From: Saccharopolyspora hirsuta
GTDB taxonomy: Bacteria > Actinomycetota > Actinomycetes > Mycobacteriales > Pseudonocardiaceae
NCBI RefSeq assembly: GCF_008630535.1
Contig: NZ_VWPH01000005.1
Span: 186,001 to 250,000, forward strand
DNA length: 64,000 bases
Direction: 5' to 3'
The translations under genes were made by a program, and so were the position numbers. The notes under the pieces were generated by a model. The model searched no databases and had not been told where the DNA came from. It was given only the letters and a program-made list of their open reading frames with translations. Of the stretch, positions 1 to 10,043 are shown in pieces. Each line of letters starts with the position of its first letter. The first letter of the stretch is position 1.

Positions 1-1011
1 CTGGTCAAATCCGGGTTCGCCGCGGTGCACGTCCCGGAGGCCTACGACGGGCAGGGCGCGGACTCGGTGGCCACCTGCATCGTGATCGAGGAGGTGGCGC
101 GCGTCTGCTGCTCGTCCTCGCTGATCCCGGCGGTGAACAAGCTCGGCACCATGCCGATCCTGCTGTCCGGCTCCGAGGAGCTGAAGAAGCAGGTGCTGCC
201 GTCGCTCGCCTCGGGCGAAGCGATGGCCTCCTACGCGCTGTCCGAGCGCGAGGCCGGCTCCGACGCCGCGGCGATGAAGACCCGGGCCCGGCTCGACGGC
301 GACCACTGGGTGCTCAACGGCAGCAAGTGCTGGATCACCAACGGCGGCGTGTCCACGTGGTACACCGTGATGGCGGTGACCGACCCGGACAAGGGCGCCA
401 ACGGCATCAGCGCGTTCGTCGTGCACGCCGACGACCCCGGCTTCGTGGTGGGGCCGAAGGAGAAGAAGCTCGGCATCAAGGGCTCGCCGACCGCGGAGCT
501 GTACTTCGAGGACTGCACCATCCCGGCCGACCGGATCATCGGCGAGCCCGGCACCGGCTTCAAGACGGCGCTGCGCACCCTGGACCACACCCGGCCCACC
601 ATCGGCGCGCAGGCCGTCGGCGTCGCCCAGGGCGCGCTGGACGCCTCGCTGGCCTACGTCAAGGAGCGCAAGCAGTTCGGCAAGGCGATCGCCGACTTCC
701 AGGGCGTGCAGTTCATGCTCGCCGACATGGCGATGAAGATCGAGGCCGCCCGCAACATGGTCTACCTGGCCGCGGCCCGCGCCGAGCGCGGCGAGCCCGA
801 CCTCGGCTTCATCTCCGCGGCGGCGAAGTGCTTCGCCTCCGACGTGGCCATGGAGGTCACCACCGACGCGGTGCAGCTGTTCGGCGGCGCGGGCTACACC
901 CGCGACTTCCCGGTCGAGCGGATGATGCGCGACGCCAAGATCACCCAGATCTACGAGGGCACCAACCAGATCCAGCGCATGGTCATGGCGCGCAACCTGC
1001 TCAAGGGCTGA
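1..1011 (+). CDS. Acyl-CoA dehydrogenase, 5' end cut by window edge
   Basis: An FAD-dependent acyl-CoA dehydrogenase, which catalyses alpha,beta-dehydrogenation of an acyl-CoA. The reading frame is open from base 1, so the start lies outside the window; 336 residues are visible against about 380 for the family. The middle-domain motif YALSEREAGSDAA and the substrate/FAD segment WITNGG are present. The C-terminal helical domain ends with IYEGTNQIQRMVMARNLL, which holds the glutamate (YEGT) used as catalytic base in short-chain and glutaryl-type members. The sequence resembles butyryl-CoA/short-chain enzymes, but chain-length preference cannot be read from it. A hairpin follows 9 bases after the stop. 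Confidence 0.93.
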   Translation: MVKSGFAAVHVPEAYDGQGADSVATCIVIEEVARVCCSSSLIPAVNKLGTMPILLSGSEELKKQVLPSLASGEAMASYALSEREAGSDAAAMKTRARLDGDHWVLNGSKCWITNGGVSTWYTVMAVTDPDKGANGISAFVVHADDPGFVVGPKEKKLGIKGSPTAELYFEDCTIPADRIIGEPGTGFKTALRTLDHTRPTIGAQAVGVAQGALDASLAYVKERKQFGKAIADFQGVQFMLADMAMKIEAARNMVYLAAARAERGEPDLGFISAAAKCFASDVAMEVTTDAVQLFGGAGYTRDFPVERMMRDAKITQIYEGTNQIQRMVMARNLLKG

Positions 1012-1020
1012 GCTCGCGAT

Positions 1021-1048
1021 CGGGGGCCGGGCGCGACTCCGGCCCCCG
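1021..1048 (+). terminator. Hairpin terminator after acyl-CoA dehydrogenase
   Basis: A 10-bp perfect inverted repeat, CGGGGGCCGG (1021-1030) with CCGGCCCCCG (1039-1048) around an 8-base loop, starts 9 bases after the stop codon. There is no clear U-tract, as is common in high-GC actinomycetes. Confidence 0.6.
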
Positions 1049-1134
1049 CGCCGACGTGCCCGCGAGCGCTCCGAGATGACCGCGGCCGGTGCTGGCACCA
1101 GACTGGTAGGCGCACCCGGACAGGAGGGCACGTC

Positions 1135-1569
1135 ATGCACGCGGTACGCGACTTCTTCGCCTTCATCGGACGGCTCGGCATCGGCATCGTCCTGATCGCG
1201 CACGGCTGGCAGAAGCTCGTCGACTACGGGATGGGCGCGGTCGCGGACAGCTTCGCCCAGATGAACATCCCGCTGCCGCAGCTGTCCGCCTGGTTCACCG
1301 CGCTGGTGGAGCTGGTCGGCGGCGCCTTCCTGATCCTCGGGCTCCTGCTGCCGCTGGTCGGCATCCTGATCGCCGTCGTGATGGCGGGCGCGGTGTTCTT
1401 CGTGCACCTGCCGCACGGCATCTTCTCGCCCGAGGGCTTCGAACTCCCGCTGATCATCGGGGTGGCCGCCCTCGCGCTGGGGTTCAACGGGGGCCGCTGG
1501 TCCATCGACCACGGGCTGTTCGGCCGCCGCCGCAGCACCCCGACCGAGCCGGAGCCCAGCAGCACCTGA
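1135..1569 (+). CDS. DoxX family membrane protein
   Basis: A 144-residue DoxX-type integral membrane protein with four predicted helices, roughly residues 8-26, 50-70, 72-95 and 105-120. The family includes subunits linked to thiosulfate:quinone oxidoreductase and to MadABC-like redox complexes in mycobacteria; a specific role cannot be assigned here. The opening IGRLGIGIVLIAHGWQKL, with a glycine-rich first helix followed by HGWQK, is typical of DoxX. The ATG at 1135 is preceded by a good AGGAGGG site. It stands alone, flanked by a terminator upstream and a convergent gene 3 bases downstream. Confidence 0.85.
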   Translation: MHAVRDFFAFIGRLGIGIVLIAHGWQKLVDYGMGAVADSFAQMNIPLPQLSAWFTALVELVGGAFLILGLLLPLVGILIAVVMAGAVFFVHLPHGIFSPEGFELPLIIGVAALALGFNGGRWSIDHGLFGRRRSTPTEPEPSST

Positions 1570-1572
1570 CGG

Positions 1573-2043
1573 CTACTCCGCTTCGACCTCGCGCTGCTGC
1601 CGCGCCGCCAGGTAGTTGCCCGACTCCGCGTACAGGCTGGTCAGCAGCCAGGCGCCGACGCCGATGTCGTCCCCGATGCCCAGCAGCGGCAGGAACTCGG
1701 GGATGAAGTCGATCGGCGAGATCACGTAGACGACCGCGATCAGCCACAGCAGCAGCTGGTAGCGCGGCAGCACCGGATTGCGGCCGCGGGCCGTCGCCGC
1801 GATCATCCCCGGCACCGCCCGCGCCCTGCGCAGCGGGCTGCCCACCGGCGTCGCCCGGTGCGCGCGGACCGCCGCCAGCAGCGGGACCCGACGGCGCACC
1901 GCGGCCGCCGCCCCGGCCAGGAGCATGCCCAGCCCGGCGGCGATCAGCCCGACCGGCAGCAGCCAGCCGCCCGCCGCGTCCCCGCCGTACACCACCGCCA
2001 CGACCGCACCGGCCACCAGCAGCAGCCCACCGACCACGATCAT
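1573..2043 (-). CDS. DUF1232 (YkvA-like) membrane protein
   Basis: A 156-residue membrane protein of the YkvA/DUF1232 type, function unknown. Two N-terminal hydrophobic segments (about residues 2-20 and 27-48) are followed by a basic stretch and then the DUF1232 core, YVISPIDFIPEFLPLLGIGD at about residues 106-125. This core includes the diagnostic SPIDxIPE(F/L) signature and continues into a hydrophobic helix. The start is placed at the ATG at 2043 because the frame upstream is arginine/histidine-rich low-complexity shadow sequence. It is convergent with the DoxX gene and divergent from murJ. Confidence 0.75.
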   Translation of the reverse strand: MIVVGGLLLVAGAVVAVVYGGDAAGGWLLPVGLIAAGLGMLLAGAAAAVRRRVPLLAAVRAHRATPVGSPLRRARAVPGMIAATARGRNPVLPRYQLLLWLIAVVYVISPIDFIPEFLPLLGIGDDIGVGAWLLTSLYAESGNYLAARQQREVEAE

Positions 2044-2178
2044 CGCTCGTCCCCCGTTCCGGACCCGTGCGATCAGGTTGCCACGTCCCGCGCTCGTCCG
2101 GCGGATCCGGGTGATCCGTGGCACGGTCGGCGGGAGCTGGTCGACTTCCGCCGGAAGTCGCCGACGCTGGGGAGGAAC

Positions 2179-3804
2179 GTGGTCGACCAGGCCGAATCCC
2201 AGGTGCGCGGCACCTCGCTGGCCCGCGCGAGCGCGACGATGGCCGTGGCCACCGCCACCAGCCGGGTCAGCGGGCTGCTGGCGAAGGTGCTGCTGGTCGC
2301 CGTGCTCGGCCTCGGCGTGGTCAACGACTCCTACACCGTGGCCAACACGCTGCCGACGGTGGTCAACGAGCTGCTGCTGGGCGGGGTGCTCACCAGCATC
2401 GCCGTTCCGCTGCTGGTGCGCGCGCAGCAGCGGGGACAGCGCGAGGGCACCGAGTACGCCCGGTGGATGATCACCATGGGTGGGGTGCTGCTGCTGGTGG
2501 CCACCACAGCAGCGGTGGCCGCCGCTCCCCTGCTCACCGAGCTCTACCTGGGCCCGGACACCCGGGCGAACGCGGCGCTGACCACGGCCTTCGCCTACCT
2601 CCTGCTGCCCGGCATCGTCTTCTACGGGCTGTCCGCGCTGCTGCAGGCCATCCTCAACGTGCGCGGCGTGTTCGGCACCCCCGCGTGGGCTCCGGTGGTG
2701 AACAACCTCGTGGTGATCACCACGGTCGTGGTGTACGCGCTGGTGCCCAGCGAGATCTCCACCCACCCGGTGCGGATGGGTGAGCCGAAGCTGCTGGTCC
2801 TGGGCATCGGCACCGCGCTGGGCATCGCCGCGCAGACGCTGATCATGGTGGTGTCGCTGCGGCGCAGCGGCTTCCGCTACCGGTGGCGCTGGGGCTGGGA
2901 CCGGCGGCTGTCGGAATTCGGCGGTCTAGCTGGCTGGGTGGTGCTCTACACGCTGGTCAGCCAGGTGGGCATGGTGGTGATCACCCGCGTGACCGGCCAG
3001 GGCACCCCGGGCAGCGTCGCGACGTTCAACTACGCCTGGCTGCTGTCCCAGGTGCCCTACGGGGTGCTCGGCGTCTCGCTGCTGACCGCGCTCATGCCGC
3101 GGATCAGCAAGGCCGCCGCGGCCGAGGACACCTCCGCCTTCGTCGCCGACCTGGCGCTGGGCACCCGGATGAGCTCGGTGCTGCTGATGCCGATCAGCGC
3201 GCTGCTGGTCGTCGCGGGCGGCCCGCTCGCGGTGGCGTTCTTCTCGCTGGGCGCCAGCGATGTGGCCGCCGCCGACCGGCTCGGGTACGCCCTGGCCGCG
3301 GCCGCGCTCGGGGTGGTCCCGTTCGCCATCACGATGCTCCAGCTGCGCGCCTTCTACGCCATGCACGACGCCCGCACCCCGACCTGGATCAACGTGATCA
3401 TGGTCGTGGTGCGCAGCGCGCTGTGCTACCTGGTGCTGGCCACCGCGGATCCCCGCGACCTGGTCGTCGGGGTGACCGCAGCGATGTCGGCGAGCTTCGC
3501 GGTCGGCGCGATCGCCGGGCAGATCTGGCTGCACTGCCGGGTGGGCCGCCTGCGGACCAGGAGCACACTGGTCGCGATCGGGCGCAGCATCGCCGCGACC
3601 GCCCTCGGGTGCGCCTGCTCCATCGCGGTCGTGGCGGCCGTGCGCGGCGCCTTCGGCCCGCTCGGGCCAGCGGCCGACGCGTGGATCTCGCTGATCATCC
3701 ACACCGTGGTGGTGCTGGGGGTCAGCTTCGCCGCGCTGGCGCTGTTCCGGGCACCGGAGCTGAAGCCCGCAGTCGCCCGGTTGGCCCGGATCGTCCGGCG
3801 CTGA
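2179..3804 (+). CDS. murJ: MurJ/MviN-type lipid II flippase
   Basis: A 541-residue polytopic protein of the MOP superfamily, MurJ branch, predicted to flip lipid II across the membrane for peptidoglycan synthesis. The N-terminus TSRVSGLLAKVLL matches the conserved MurJ opening (SRxxGxxR/K), followed by NDSYTVANTLPTVVNELLLG, the usual A/N-x-x-P-N segment. About 14 hydrophobic helices can be counted. The GTG at 2179 is chosen because GGGAGG lies just upstream and homology begins about 12 residues in; another in-frame GTG lies at 2203. The stop lies 4 bases from the end of the convergent gatD-murT operon, so flippase and lipid II-modifying genes sit tail to tail. It lacks the long cytoplasmic extension of mycobacterial MviN. 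Confidence 0.85.
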   Translation: MVDQAESQVRGTSLARASATMAVATATSRVSGLLAKVLLVAVLGLGVVNDSYTVANTLPTVVNELLLGGVLTSIAVPLLVRAQQRGQREGTEYARWMITMGGVLLLVATTAAVAAAPLLTELYLGPDTRANAALTTAFAYLLLPGIVFYGLSALLQAILNVRGVFGTPAWAPVVNNLVVITTVVVYALVPSEISTHPVRMGEPKLLVLGIGTALGIAAQTLIMVVSLRRSGFRYRWRWGWDRRLSEFGGLAGWVVLYTLVSQVGMVVITRVTGQGTPGSVATFNYAWLLSQVPYGVLGVSLLTALMPRISKAAAAEDTSAFVADLALGTRMSSVLLMPISALLVVAGGPLAVAFFSLGASDVAAADRLGYALAAAALGVVPFAITMLQLRAFYAMHDARTPTWINVIMVVVRSALCYLVLATADPRDLVVGVTAAMSASFAVGAIAGQIWLHCRVGRLRTRSTLVAIGRSIAATALGCACSIAVVAAVRGAFGPLGPAADAWISLIIHTVVVLGVSFAALALFRAPELKPAVARLARIVRR

Positions 3805-3808
3805 GGGC

Positions 3809-4534
3809 TCACTTGCGGTTGCGCGCGGGCGGTTTGCTCCGCTGGGCGCGGAGGGCCCGCAGTTCGGGCGGGTCCGGCAGCGGCTCCAGCGGCTCGCCGA
3901 TCGCCCACTCCAGCAGCAGGTCCGCCAGCCTCGGGTTGCGCGCCAGGACCGGGCCGTGCATGTAGGTGCACACCACGTGTCCCCGCACCACGCCCTCGGC
4001 GGAGTCGTGCCCGTTGCCGATGCCCCGCACGACCCGGCCGAGCGGGCGCGAGTCGGCGCCCACCCGGGTCCGGCCCAGGTGGTTCTCGAACCCGGTCAGC
4101 ATCCCGATGCCCATCAGCGTCGACTGCGTCGTGACCTCGCCGATCGCCCGCCCGTCACCGGGTTCGGTGTCGGCGTCGACCAGCCCGAGCCCCTCGTGCC
4201 GCGCGCCGTCGCCGGTGACGAAGCTGGTCCCCAGGACCTGCAACCCGCCGCAGACGCCGAGCACCGGGACGCCGCGGTCCACCGCGCTGCGCAGTCCCCG
4301 CCCGCGGCGGAGGAACCGCACGGCCGCGACCTGCGCGACGTCCTCTCCCCCGCCGACCAGGTACAGGTCGCAGGACTCCGGCACCGCGTCCCAGGAGGAC
4401 AGCACCGTCACCGTCTCGCTGTCGATGTTGCGCCACTTCAGCCGCTGGGCCAGCACGATCACGTTGCCCCGGTCGCCGTAGGTGCCCAGCAGGTCCGGCA
4501 GCACCAGGGCCAGGCGGACCCGGTCGCGCATCAT
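3809..4534 (-). CDS. gatD: Lipid II isoglutaminyl synthase, glutaminase subunit GatD
   Basis: A 241-residue class I glutamine amidotransferase (CobB/CobQ-like). With MurT it amidates the alpha-carboxylate of D-glutamate in lipid II to D-isoglutamine. The N-terminal strand ends in LLGTYGDRGNVIVLAQRLKW, typical of GatD. The nucleophile cysteine lies in GVCGGLQVLG (about residue 90-100), and the catalytic His is in TYMHGPVLARNP near residue 190. The ATG at 4534 overlaps the murT stop as ATGA, so translation is coupled. The basic C-terminal tail (RAQRSKPPARNRK) is variable. GatD-MurT is widespread in actinobacteria and firmicutes. Confidence 0.93.
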   Translation of the reverse strand: MMRDRVRLALVLPDLLGTYGDRGNVIVLAQRLKWRNIDSETVTVLSSWDAVPESCDLYLVGGGEDVAQVAAVRFLRRGRGLRSAVDRGVPVLGVCGGLQVLGTSFVTGDGARHEGLGLVDADTEPGDGRAIGEVTTQSTLMGIGMLTGFENHLGRTRVGADSRPLGRVVRGIGNGHDSAEGVVRGHVVCTYMHGPVLARNPRLADLLLEWAIGEPLEPLPDPPELRALRAQRSKPPARNRK

Positions 4535-5856
4535 GACCGGCTCCGGGCGACGAGATCGCGGAACGCGGTGTAGTTGGCGATGATGTCCGGCACCCCGTCC
4601 TCGGTCCCGGCCAGGGCGTCGTCCACCGTGGCCGAGACGGTGGCCGGGACCCCGGCGTAGTGCAGCCGCACCGCGAGGTCGAGCGCGCGGTCCCCGGCCA
4701 GCCGCACCGGACGACCGCCCAGCAGCTCGAAGTCGACGTCCCAGAGCCAGGACACGTCGTAGCCGTCGGCCTCCCGGCTGTTGACCACCAGCACCAGCGG
4801 GTGCTGCTCGGCGGAGACCAGGTCGAGCATCTCCAGCCAGCTCGCCGGGTTCTTCGCCAGCAGCAGGCGCACCGCGCGGCCCGCCAGCCGCACCGTGCCG
4901 TAGCGGCCCGCGGCCTGGCTGATCTGCTGGATGCGCTGCACGGCTGCGCCGTGGTCGCAGCCCAGGCGCTCCGCGGCGGCGAGCGCGAACGTCGCGTTGA
5001 CCCGGTTGACCTGGCCGGGCAGGGCCAGGTCGAGCTCGTAGCGGGTGCCGTCGGCGGCGACCGCGGCATCGGCGGTGACCGTCCAGTCCGCTTCGGGGCG
5101 GGACAGGCCGCACTCGCAGCGCCAGTCCCCGTCGGCGTCGCCGAGGAACGCGCCGCAGCGCGGGCAGTTCAGCGCGTCGCCCTTCCAGCGGGCGCCGCCG
5201 GAGATCCACGTGACGCCGGGGTGGTCGGCGGCCGCGAACACGATGTTCGGGTCGTCCCGGTTGGCGATCACGTGCGCCCCGGGCGCTCGGGCGAGAGCGC
5301 GTCGCAGGCTCTCGGCCACCGTCCGGATCTCACCGACCCGGTCCAGCTGGTCCCGGCTCAGGTTGAGCAGCAGGATCACGGCCGGTTCGAACTGCTCGGT
5401 CACCTGCGCCAGGTGCAGCTCGTCGACCTCCAGCGCGGCGAAGGGCGCACCGGGCCGGGTCATCAGCGCGGCGACGTGGCCGTCGAGCATGTTGGCCCCG
5501 GTGGCGTTGCTGACCGCCGGGGCTCGCGAGCGCAGCGCCTCGGCCACCATCCGGGTCGTGGTGGTCTTGCCGTTGGTGCCGGTCACCATCACCACGCGCC
5601 GACCGAGCGCCAACCTGCGCAGGGCCTGCGGCTGCAGGGCCAGTGCCAGCCTGCCGCCGATCATCGCGCCGCTGCCCAGGCCGAGCCGCCGCGACATCGT
5701 GGCGGCCAGCCGTCCCAGGTCGATCGCGATGGTGGTCCGCAGGTCGAGCCGGTGCGCGCCGCGGGGCGGCGGCTGCACCGGTGCGGGCACGACCTGCCAG
5801 CGCTGCTGCGAGCGCTGTCCGGTTTCCGGCCCGGTGTCCCGCGTGGTCTCGGCCAT
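4531..5856 (-). CDS. murT: Lipid II isoglutaminyl synthase, Mur-ligase subunit MurT
   Basis: A 441-residue Mur-ligase-like ATPase that activates lipid II for amidation with ammonia from GatD. The P-loop is MVTGTNGKTTTTRMV (about residue 95). A four-cysteine zinc ribbon, CPRCGAF...CEC, around residues 235-256 is inserted in the Mur central domain and is diagnostic of MurT; the C-terminal DUF1727 region follows. The ATG at 5856 is chosen over an in-frame upstream codon (5940) because GGGGGAGGGG stands at ideal spacing before it. It is the first gene of a two-gene leftward operon. Confidence 0.93.
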   Translation of the reverse strand: MAETTRDTGPETGQRSQQRWQVVPAPVQPPPRGAHRLDLRTTIAIDLGRLAATMSRRLGLGSGAMIGGRLALALQPQALRRLALGRRVVMVTGTNGKTTTTRMVAEALRSRAPAVSNATGANMLDGHVAALMTRPGAPFAALEVDELHLAQVTEQFEPAVILLLNLSRDQLDRVGEIRTVAESLRRALARAPGAHVIANRDDPNIVFAAADHPGVTWISGGARWKGDALNCPRCGAFLGDADGDWRCECGLSRPEADWTVTADAAVAADGTRYELDLALPGQVNRVNATFALAAAERLGCDHGAAVQRIQQISQAAGRYGTVRLAGRAVRLLLAKNPASWLEMLDLVSAEQHPLVLVVNSREADGYDVSWLWDVDFELLGGRPVRLAGDRALDLAVRLHYAGVPATVSATVDDALAGTEDGVPDIIANYTAFRDLVARSRS

Positions 5857-5920
5857 GCACCCCTCCCCCTCGATCACCCGCTGCTGCGCGCGGGCTTCCC
5901 GGGTCAGCGGGGGCGGCGCG

Positions 5921-6100
5921 TCACCACCACTCGGCCGCACCCGGTCGCGCCGCCCGTCGCTTCTTCGCCAGTGTGGCCCGGGATCGGCGATACAGCGCGA
6001 CGATCAGCAGCAGCACACCGGCGGTGATCGCCGCTGGTCCCACCCAGCCGTGCAGGGTGCTGGTCAGCTCGACGAGCGCGGCCTGGTGACCGGTGGACAT
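5921..6100 (-). CDS. Small single-pass membrane protein
   Basis: A 59-residue protein I do not recognise. It has one transmembrane segment (VGPAAITAGVLLLIVALY, residues 20-37) followed by a strongly basic tail (RRSRATLAKKRRAARPG) that predicts a cytoplasmic C-terminus. The ATG at 6100 has an excellent GGAAGGAGGG site, which is the main reason to call it. It precedes murT on the same strand with a 64-base gap, so it could be cotranscribed with the lipid II amidation genes, but no function is implied. Confidence 0.6.
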   Translation of the reverse strand: MSTGHQAALVELTSTLHGWVGPAAITAGVLLLIVALYRRSRATLAKKRRAARPGAAEWW

Positions 6101-6308
6101 CGTGGCGTCCCTCCTTCCGCGCGAACTCGCTCCGCCCGGCCGGAGCCGGGACTCGTCGCCGCACATGATCCAGCCCGCACCAGGGCGGACGGGGTGCCAA
6201 CATGCCGGGAAATCGCCCCATCGGGGACTTTTCACCGCCTCGGGGAACAGCGATCAACCGGCTGATCGGTCAGCATCGGACTGCGCCCGCGGCTGCGAGG
6301 GAGGCGGT

Positions 6309-6413
6309 ATGACCCAAGTCCTGCTGCTGATCGCGTTGGGCGGGATCGCCCTGGGCGGGATCGGGTGGACCATCTGGGACATCCGCTCCGACCTGCGCCG
6401 CCGCAAGCTGTGA
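6309..6413 (+). CDS. Very small membrane peptide
   Basis: A 34-residue open frame with one hydrophobic helix (VLLLIALGGIALGGIGWTIW, residues 4-23) and a charged C-terminus (DIRSDLRRRKL). GGGAGG lies 5-6 bases before the ATG and a strong hairpin follows 18 bases after the stop, which makes it look like a transcribed unit. No family recognised. It could be a chance frame in GC-rich DNA. Confidence 0.45.
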   Translation: MTQVLLLIALGGIALGGIGWTIWDIRSDLRRRKL

Positions 6414-6430
6414 CGGGAAACCCCGGACAG

Positions 6431-6473
6431 CACAAGGAACCCCGCCGGAGAGAGGCAGGCGGGGTTCCTTGTG
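6431..6473. terminator. Bidirectional terminator, 16-bp stem
   Basis: A perfect 16-bp inverted repeat pairs 6431-6446 (CACAAGGAACCCCGCC) with 6458-6473 around an 11-base loop. It lies between the small rightward frame ending at 6413 and the leftward rpf gene ending at 6502, so it can serve both strands. Confidence 0.85.
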
Positions 6474-6501
6474 GATCACCCGGTCGCGCGGACCGGGTGG
6501 G

Positions 6502-7573
<1,072 letters not shown>

Positions 7574-7608
7574 AAAAGGCCGCGAGCCCTCCAGGACCCA
7601 CGGCCTTT
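7574..7608 (-). terminator. Terminator of the ABC transporter operon
   Basis: Read leftward, an 8-bp stem (AAAGGCCG 7575-7582 with CGGCCTTT 7601-7608, 18-base loop) runs into TTTTCGTC. It lies about 110 bases beyond the permease stop at 7716 and fits a rho-independent terminator with a short U-run. Confidence 0.6.
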
Positions 7609-7715
7609 CCTGCCCTCCGGTTCGTGCACCGATGCCGGATTTTGTTTTGGTCAGCACTGAAGTTATGAACAGCACCGACGATCGAAGTCGCGGACAACCG
7701 CGGGCCCGCGCCGGA

Positions 7716-10043
7716 TCACTCCGTGCGGAGCCCCTCCGGGCGGGTGGCCCGGCGCGCAGCCGGGAGGCTGAGCGCGGTGACCACCACGACCGCGATCGCC
7801 GCGAAGGCCAACAGCCCGAGCATCCCGGGCACGTCGAAGGCGATCTCGTCCTCCTGCGAGATCACCACCACCAGCACCCCCATCAGCAGGCCGGTGACCG
7901 CGGCGAGCGCGGTGGCCACGAGCATCGGGACGGCGTTCTGCAGCAGCAGCGACCACGCCATCGTCCGGCGCGGCACCCCGACCGCGCCCAGCACCGCCAG
8001 CGGCCGCCGCCGCTCCTGGATCTGCTCGGCGGCCGAGACGAACAGGCTGCACCCGATCAGCGCGAACACCACCAGCGCCCCGGCGAGCAGGGCCAGCCGC
8101 GTGGCGGCCAGCACCGCGTCGCGCTCCTGGTCCGGTCGGGTGCGCACGGTGCCGTGATCGCCGCTGGTCATCGGTTCGACCAGGTGTGCTGCCGCCACGT
8201 TGCGGACGTGCTCGACGACCTCCGGCGGGGCTGCCGGGTCGAGCTGGAGCTGGATCCGGACCCGGCGCGTGCTGTCCGGGATCCCGGTCGCCGCGGCAGG
8301 GGTGACGTACAGCTCGACCTCGCCGTCCCGCGCGACGGGGTTGGCCGGTCGCACGGCGCCGGGAACCGTCCAGGACACCGGCTGCCCGGTGGTCGGCCGG
8401 TCCGTCGCGCCGTAATAGCTGTCGAGCAGCTGCAGCGTCGCACCGGCGACGTGCTCCCCGCCCGGTTGCGGGGTCGTGGCGAAGACGTCCCCGTCGGCGC
8501 AGTCGGTCACCACGGCCAGCGCGGCTATCTGCGCGCAGTCCGCGATGTGCACGGTCCAGTACGAGTCGGGGTCAGAGTTGCCGTAGCTGAGGAGTTCCGC
8601 CGAGCGCACGTCGACCCCGGGCAGCGCCTGCAGCTCGCGCACCGACTGCTGCACCGCCGCCGGGTCCTCCGGGAGCCCGGCGTCGACCAGCACCGAGCCG
8701 GTGGCGAAGTCCCGCCCCAGCACGCGTTCACCGGCCGAAGCGCCCACCGATGCGACGAGCGTCTGCAGCGCGATCACCCCGGTCACCACCACCGCGATGG
8801 CGCTGACCGATCGGGCGGCGGTCCCGCTGGTCATCTGGAGCCGCCGGACCGCGAGCTGCCACGCCGTGGAGCCACCGCCGAGCCGTCCCGCGATCCGCTC
8901 CACGCACCACGGAAGCAGCAGCGGGACACCGGCCAGGACCAGCACGACCGACACGAGGAAGACGCGGAGCGCGGACGTGCCGCCGACGCCCTCCAGGCCG
9001 ATGACCACCAGCCCCAGGAGCCCGGCCACCACCGGCACCAGCCGCCAGGCCAGCTTCCGCGGCCGCGCCGAGGTCCGGCGGGCGACCTGCAGCGGCTGGA
9101 CGATGCTGCGCCGCAGGGAGGCCGTGGTGACCAGCGCCGCCAGCGCCGGGATGCCGAGCGTGATCAGCAGCGCTAGCGACCAGACCGGCCGGACATCGGA
9201 GCTGAAGATCGTGAGGTCGGCCGTGCCGACGTGCTCGACGACCGGTTTCACCAGCGCGAACAGCACCCAGCCGAGGGCCACGCCGAGCACCGCTCCGGCC
9301 AGGGCCTCGCCCACCGCCATCCGGCGCACCTGGCGGCCGGTGGCGCCGACCAGGCGCATCGCCGCCAACCGGCGCTGCCGGGCGGCTTCGGCGAGCCGCG
9401 CGGTGGCCGCGACGTAGACCACGATCGGCACCAGCAGCGCCGCCATGCTCAGCAGCAGGATCAGCTGGGAGTTGGTGTCCAGCTGCGCGTCGACCTGCCC
9501 GGTCTCCCCGAAGTGGTGGAACACGGCGTTGACCTGGTCGCTGAGCGGCGACAGCGAGTCGCTGCCGACGTAGAAGAACAGCTCACCGGGGCCGGTCAAG
9601 CCGTCCTGCCCGATGACGCCCACGACCTCCCCCGGGAGCCGCGGTCGCAGCAGCTCGCCGACCGGGCTCTGCAGCAGCTCCTGCAGCTTCGGGGAGACCA
9701 CCATCTCGCCGGGTTCGGGATTGCGCGTCAGCCCCGGTGCCACCGGGGCGTCCCCGCGCATGTTCCGCAGCTGCAGGCCTCGGACGGACGAGTCCCCGAA
9801 CTGCAGCACGTCGCTGTTCGCCACCAGCACGCCCGCACCAGGGGAATCCGCGGCGGCGACCGGGTTGCGCAGGTTCTCCCGCTCGATCCGCGCGGCGTGG
9901 ACGTTGGGCACCGTCGCCGCGCCCAGCAGCACCGCGACGCCGAGCCCGATGCCCACCGCGGTCACCACGAGCCGCCCCCAGGGCCGGTGGCCGGTGAACG
10001 CCAGCCGGAAGCCGAAGGCCAGGTCCTGCAACCAGTTCGTCAT
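7716..10043 (-). CDS. ABC transporter permease, FtsX/MacB type (two FtsX domains)
   Basis: A 775-residue permease of the MacB/FtsX class. The N-terminus has a first transmembrane helix (about residues 22-44), then a long extracytoplasmic domain to about residue 250. A three-helix FtsX domain covers about 255-400. A second membrane unit in the middle introduces another external domain (about 470-640), and a final FtsX domain runs to the end (LPAARRATRPEGLR, the typical C-terminal motif). Such exporters move peptides, lipids or antibiotics, or mediate envelope stress sensing; the substrate is unknown. The ATG at 10043 overlaps the ATPase stop (ATGA). It is the third gene of a PadR-ATPase-permease operon. 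Confidence 0.9.
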   Translation of the reverse strand: MTNWLQDLAFGFRLAFTGHRPWGRLVVTAVGIGLGVAVLLGAATVPNVHAARIERENLRNPVAAADSPGAGVLVANSDVLQFGDSSVRGLQLRNMRGDAPVAPGLTRNPEPGEMVVSPKLQELLQSPVGELLRPRLPGEVVGVIGQDGLTGPGELFFYVGSDSLSPLSDQVNAVFHHFGETGQVDAQLDTNSQLILLLSMAALLVPIVVYVAATARLAEAARQRRLAAMRLVGATGRQVRRMAVGEALAGAVLGVALGWVLFALVKPVVEHVGTADLTIFSSDVRPVWSLALLITLGIPALAALVTTASLRRSIVQPLQVARRTSARPRKLAWRLVPVVAGLLGLVVIGLEGVGGTSALRVFLVSVVLVLAGVPLLLPWCVERIAGRLGGGSTAWQLAVRRLQMTSGTAARSVSAIAVVVTGVIALQTLVASVGASAGERVLGRDFATGSVLVDAGLPEDPAAVQQSVRELQALPGVDVRSAELLSYGNSDPDSYWTVHIADCAQIAALAVVTDCADGDVFATTPQPGGEHVAGATLQLLDSYYGATDRPTTGQPVSWTVPGAVRPANPVARDGEVELYVTPAAATGIPDSTRRVRIQLQLDPAAPPEVVEHVRNVAAAHLVEPMTSGDHGTVRTRPDQERDAVLAATRLALLAGALVVFALIGCSLFVSAAEQIQERRRPLAVLGAVGVPRRTMAWSLLLQNAVPMLVATALAAVTGLLMGVLVVVISQEDEIAFDVPGMLGLLAFAAIAVVVVTALSLPAARRATRPEGLRTE

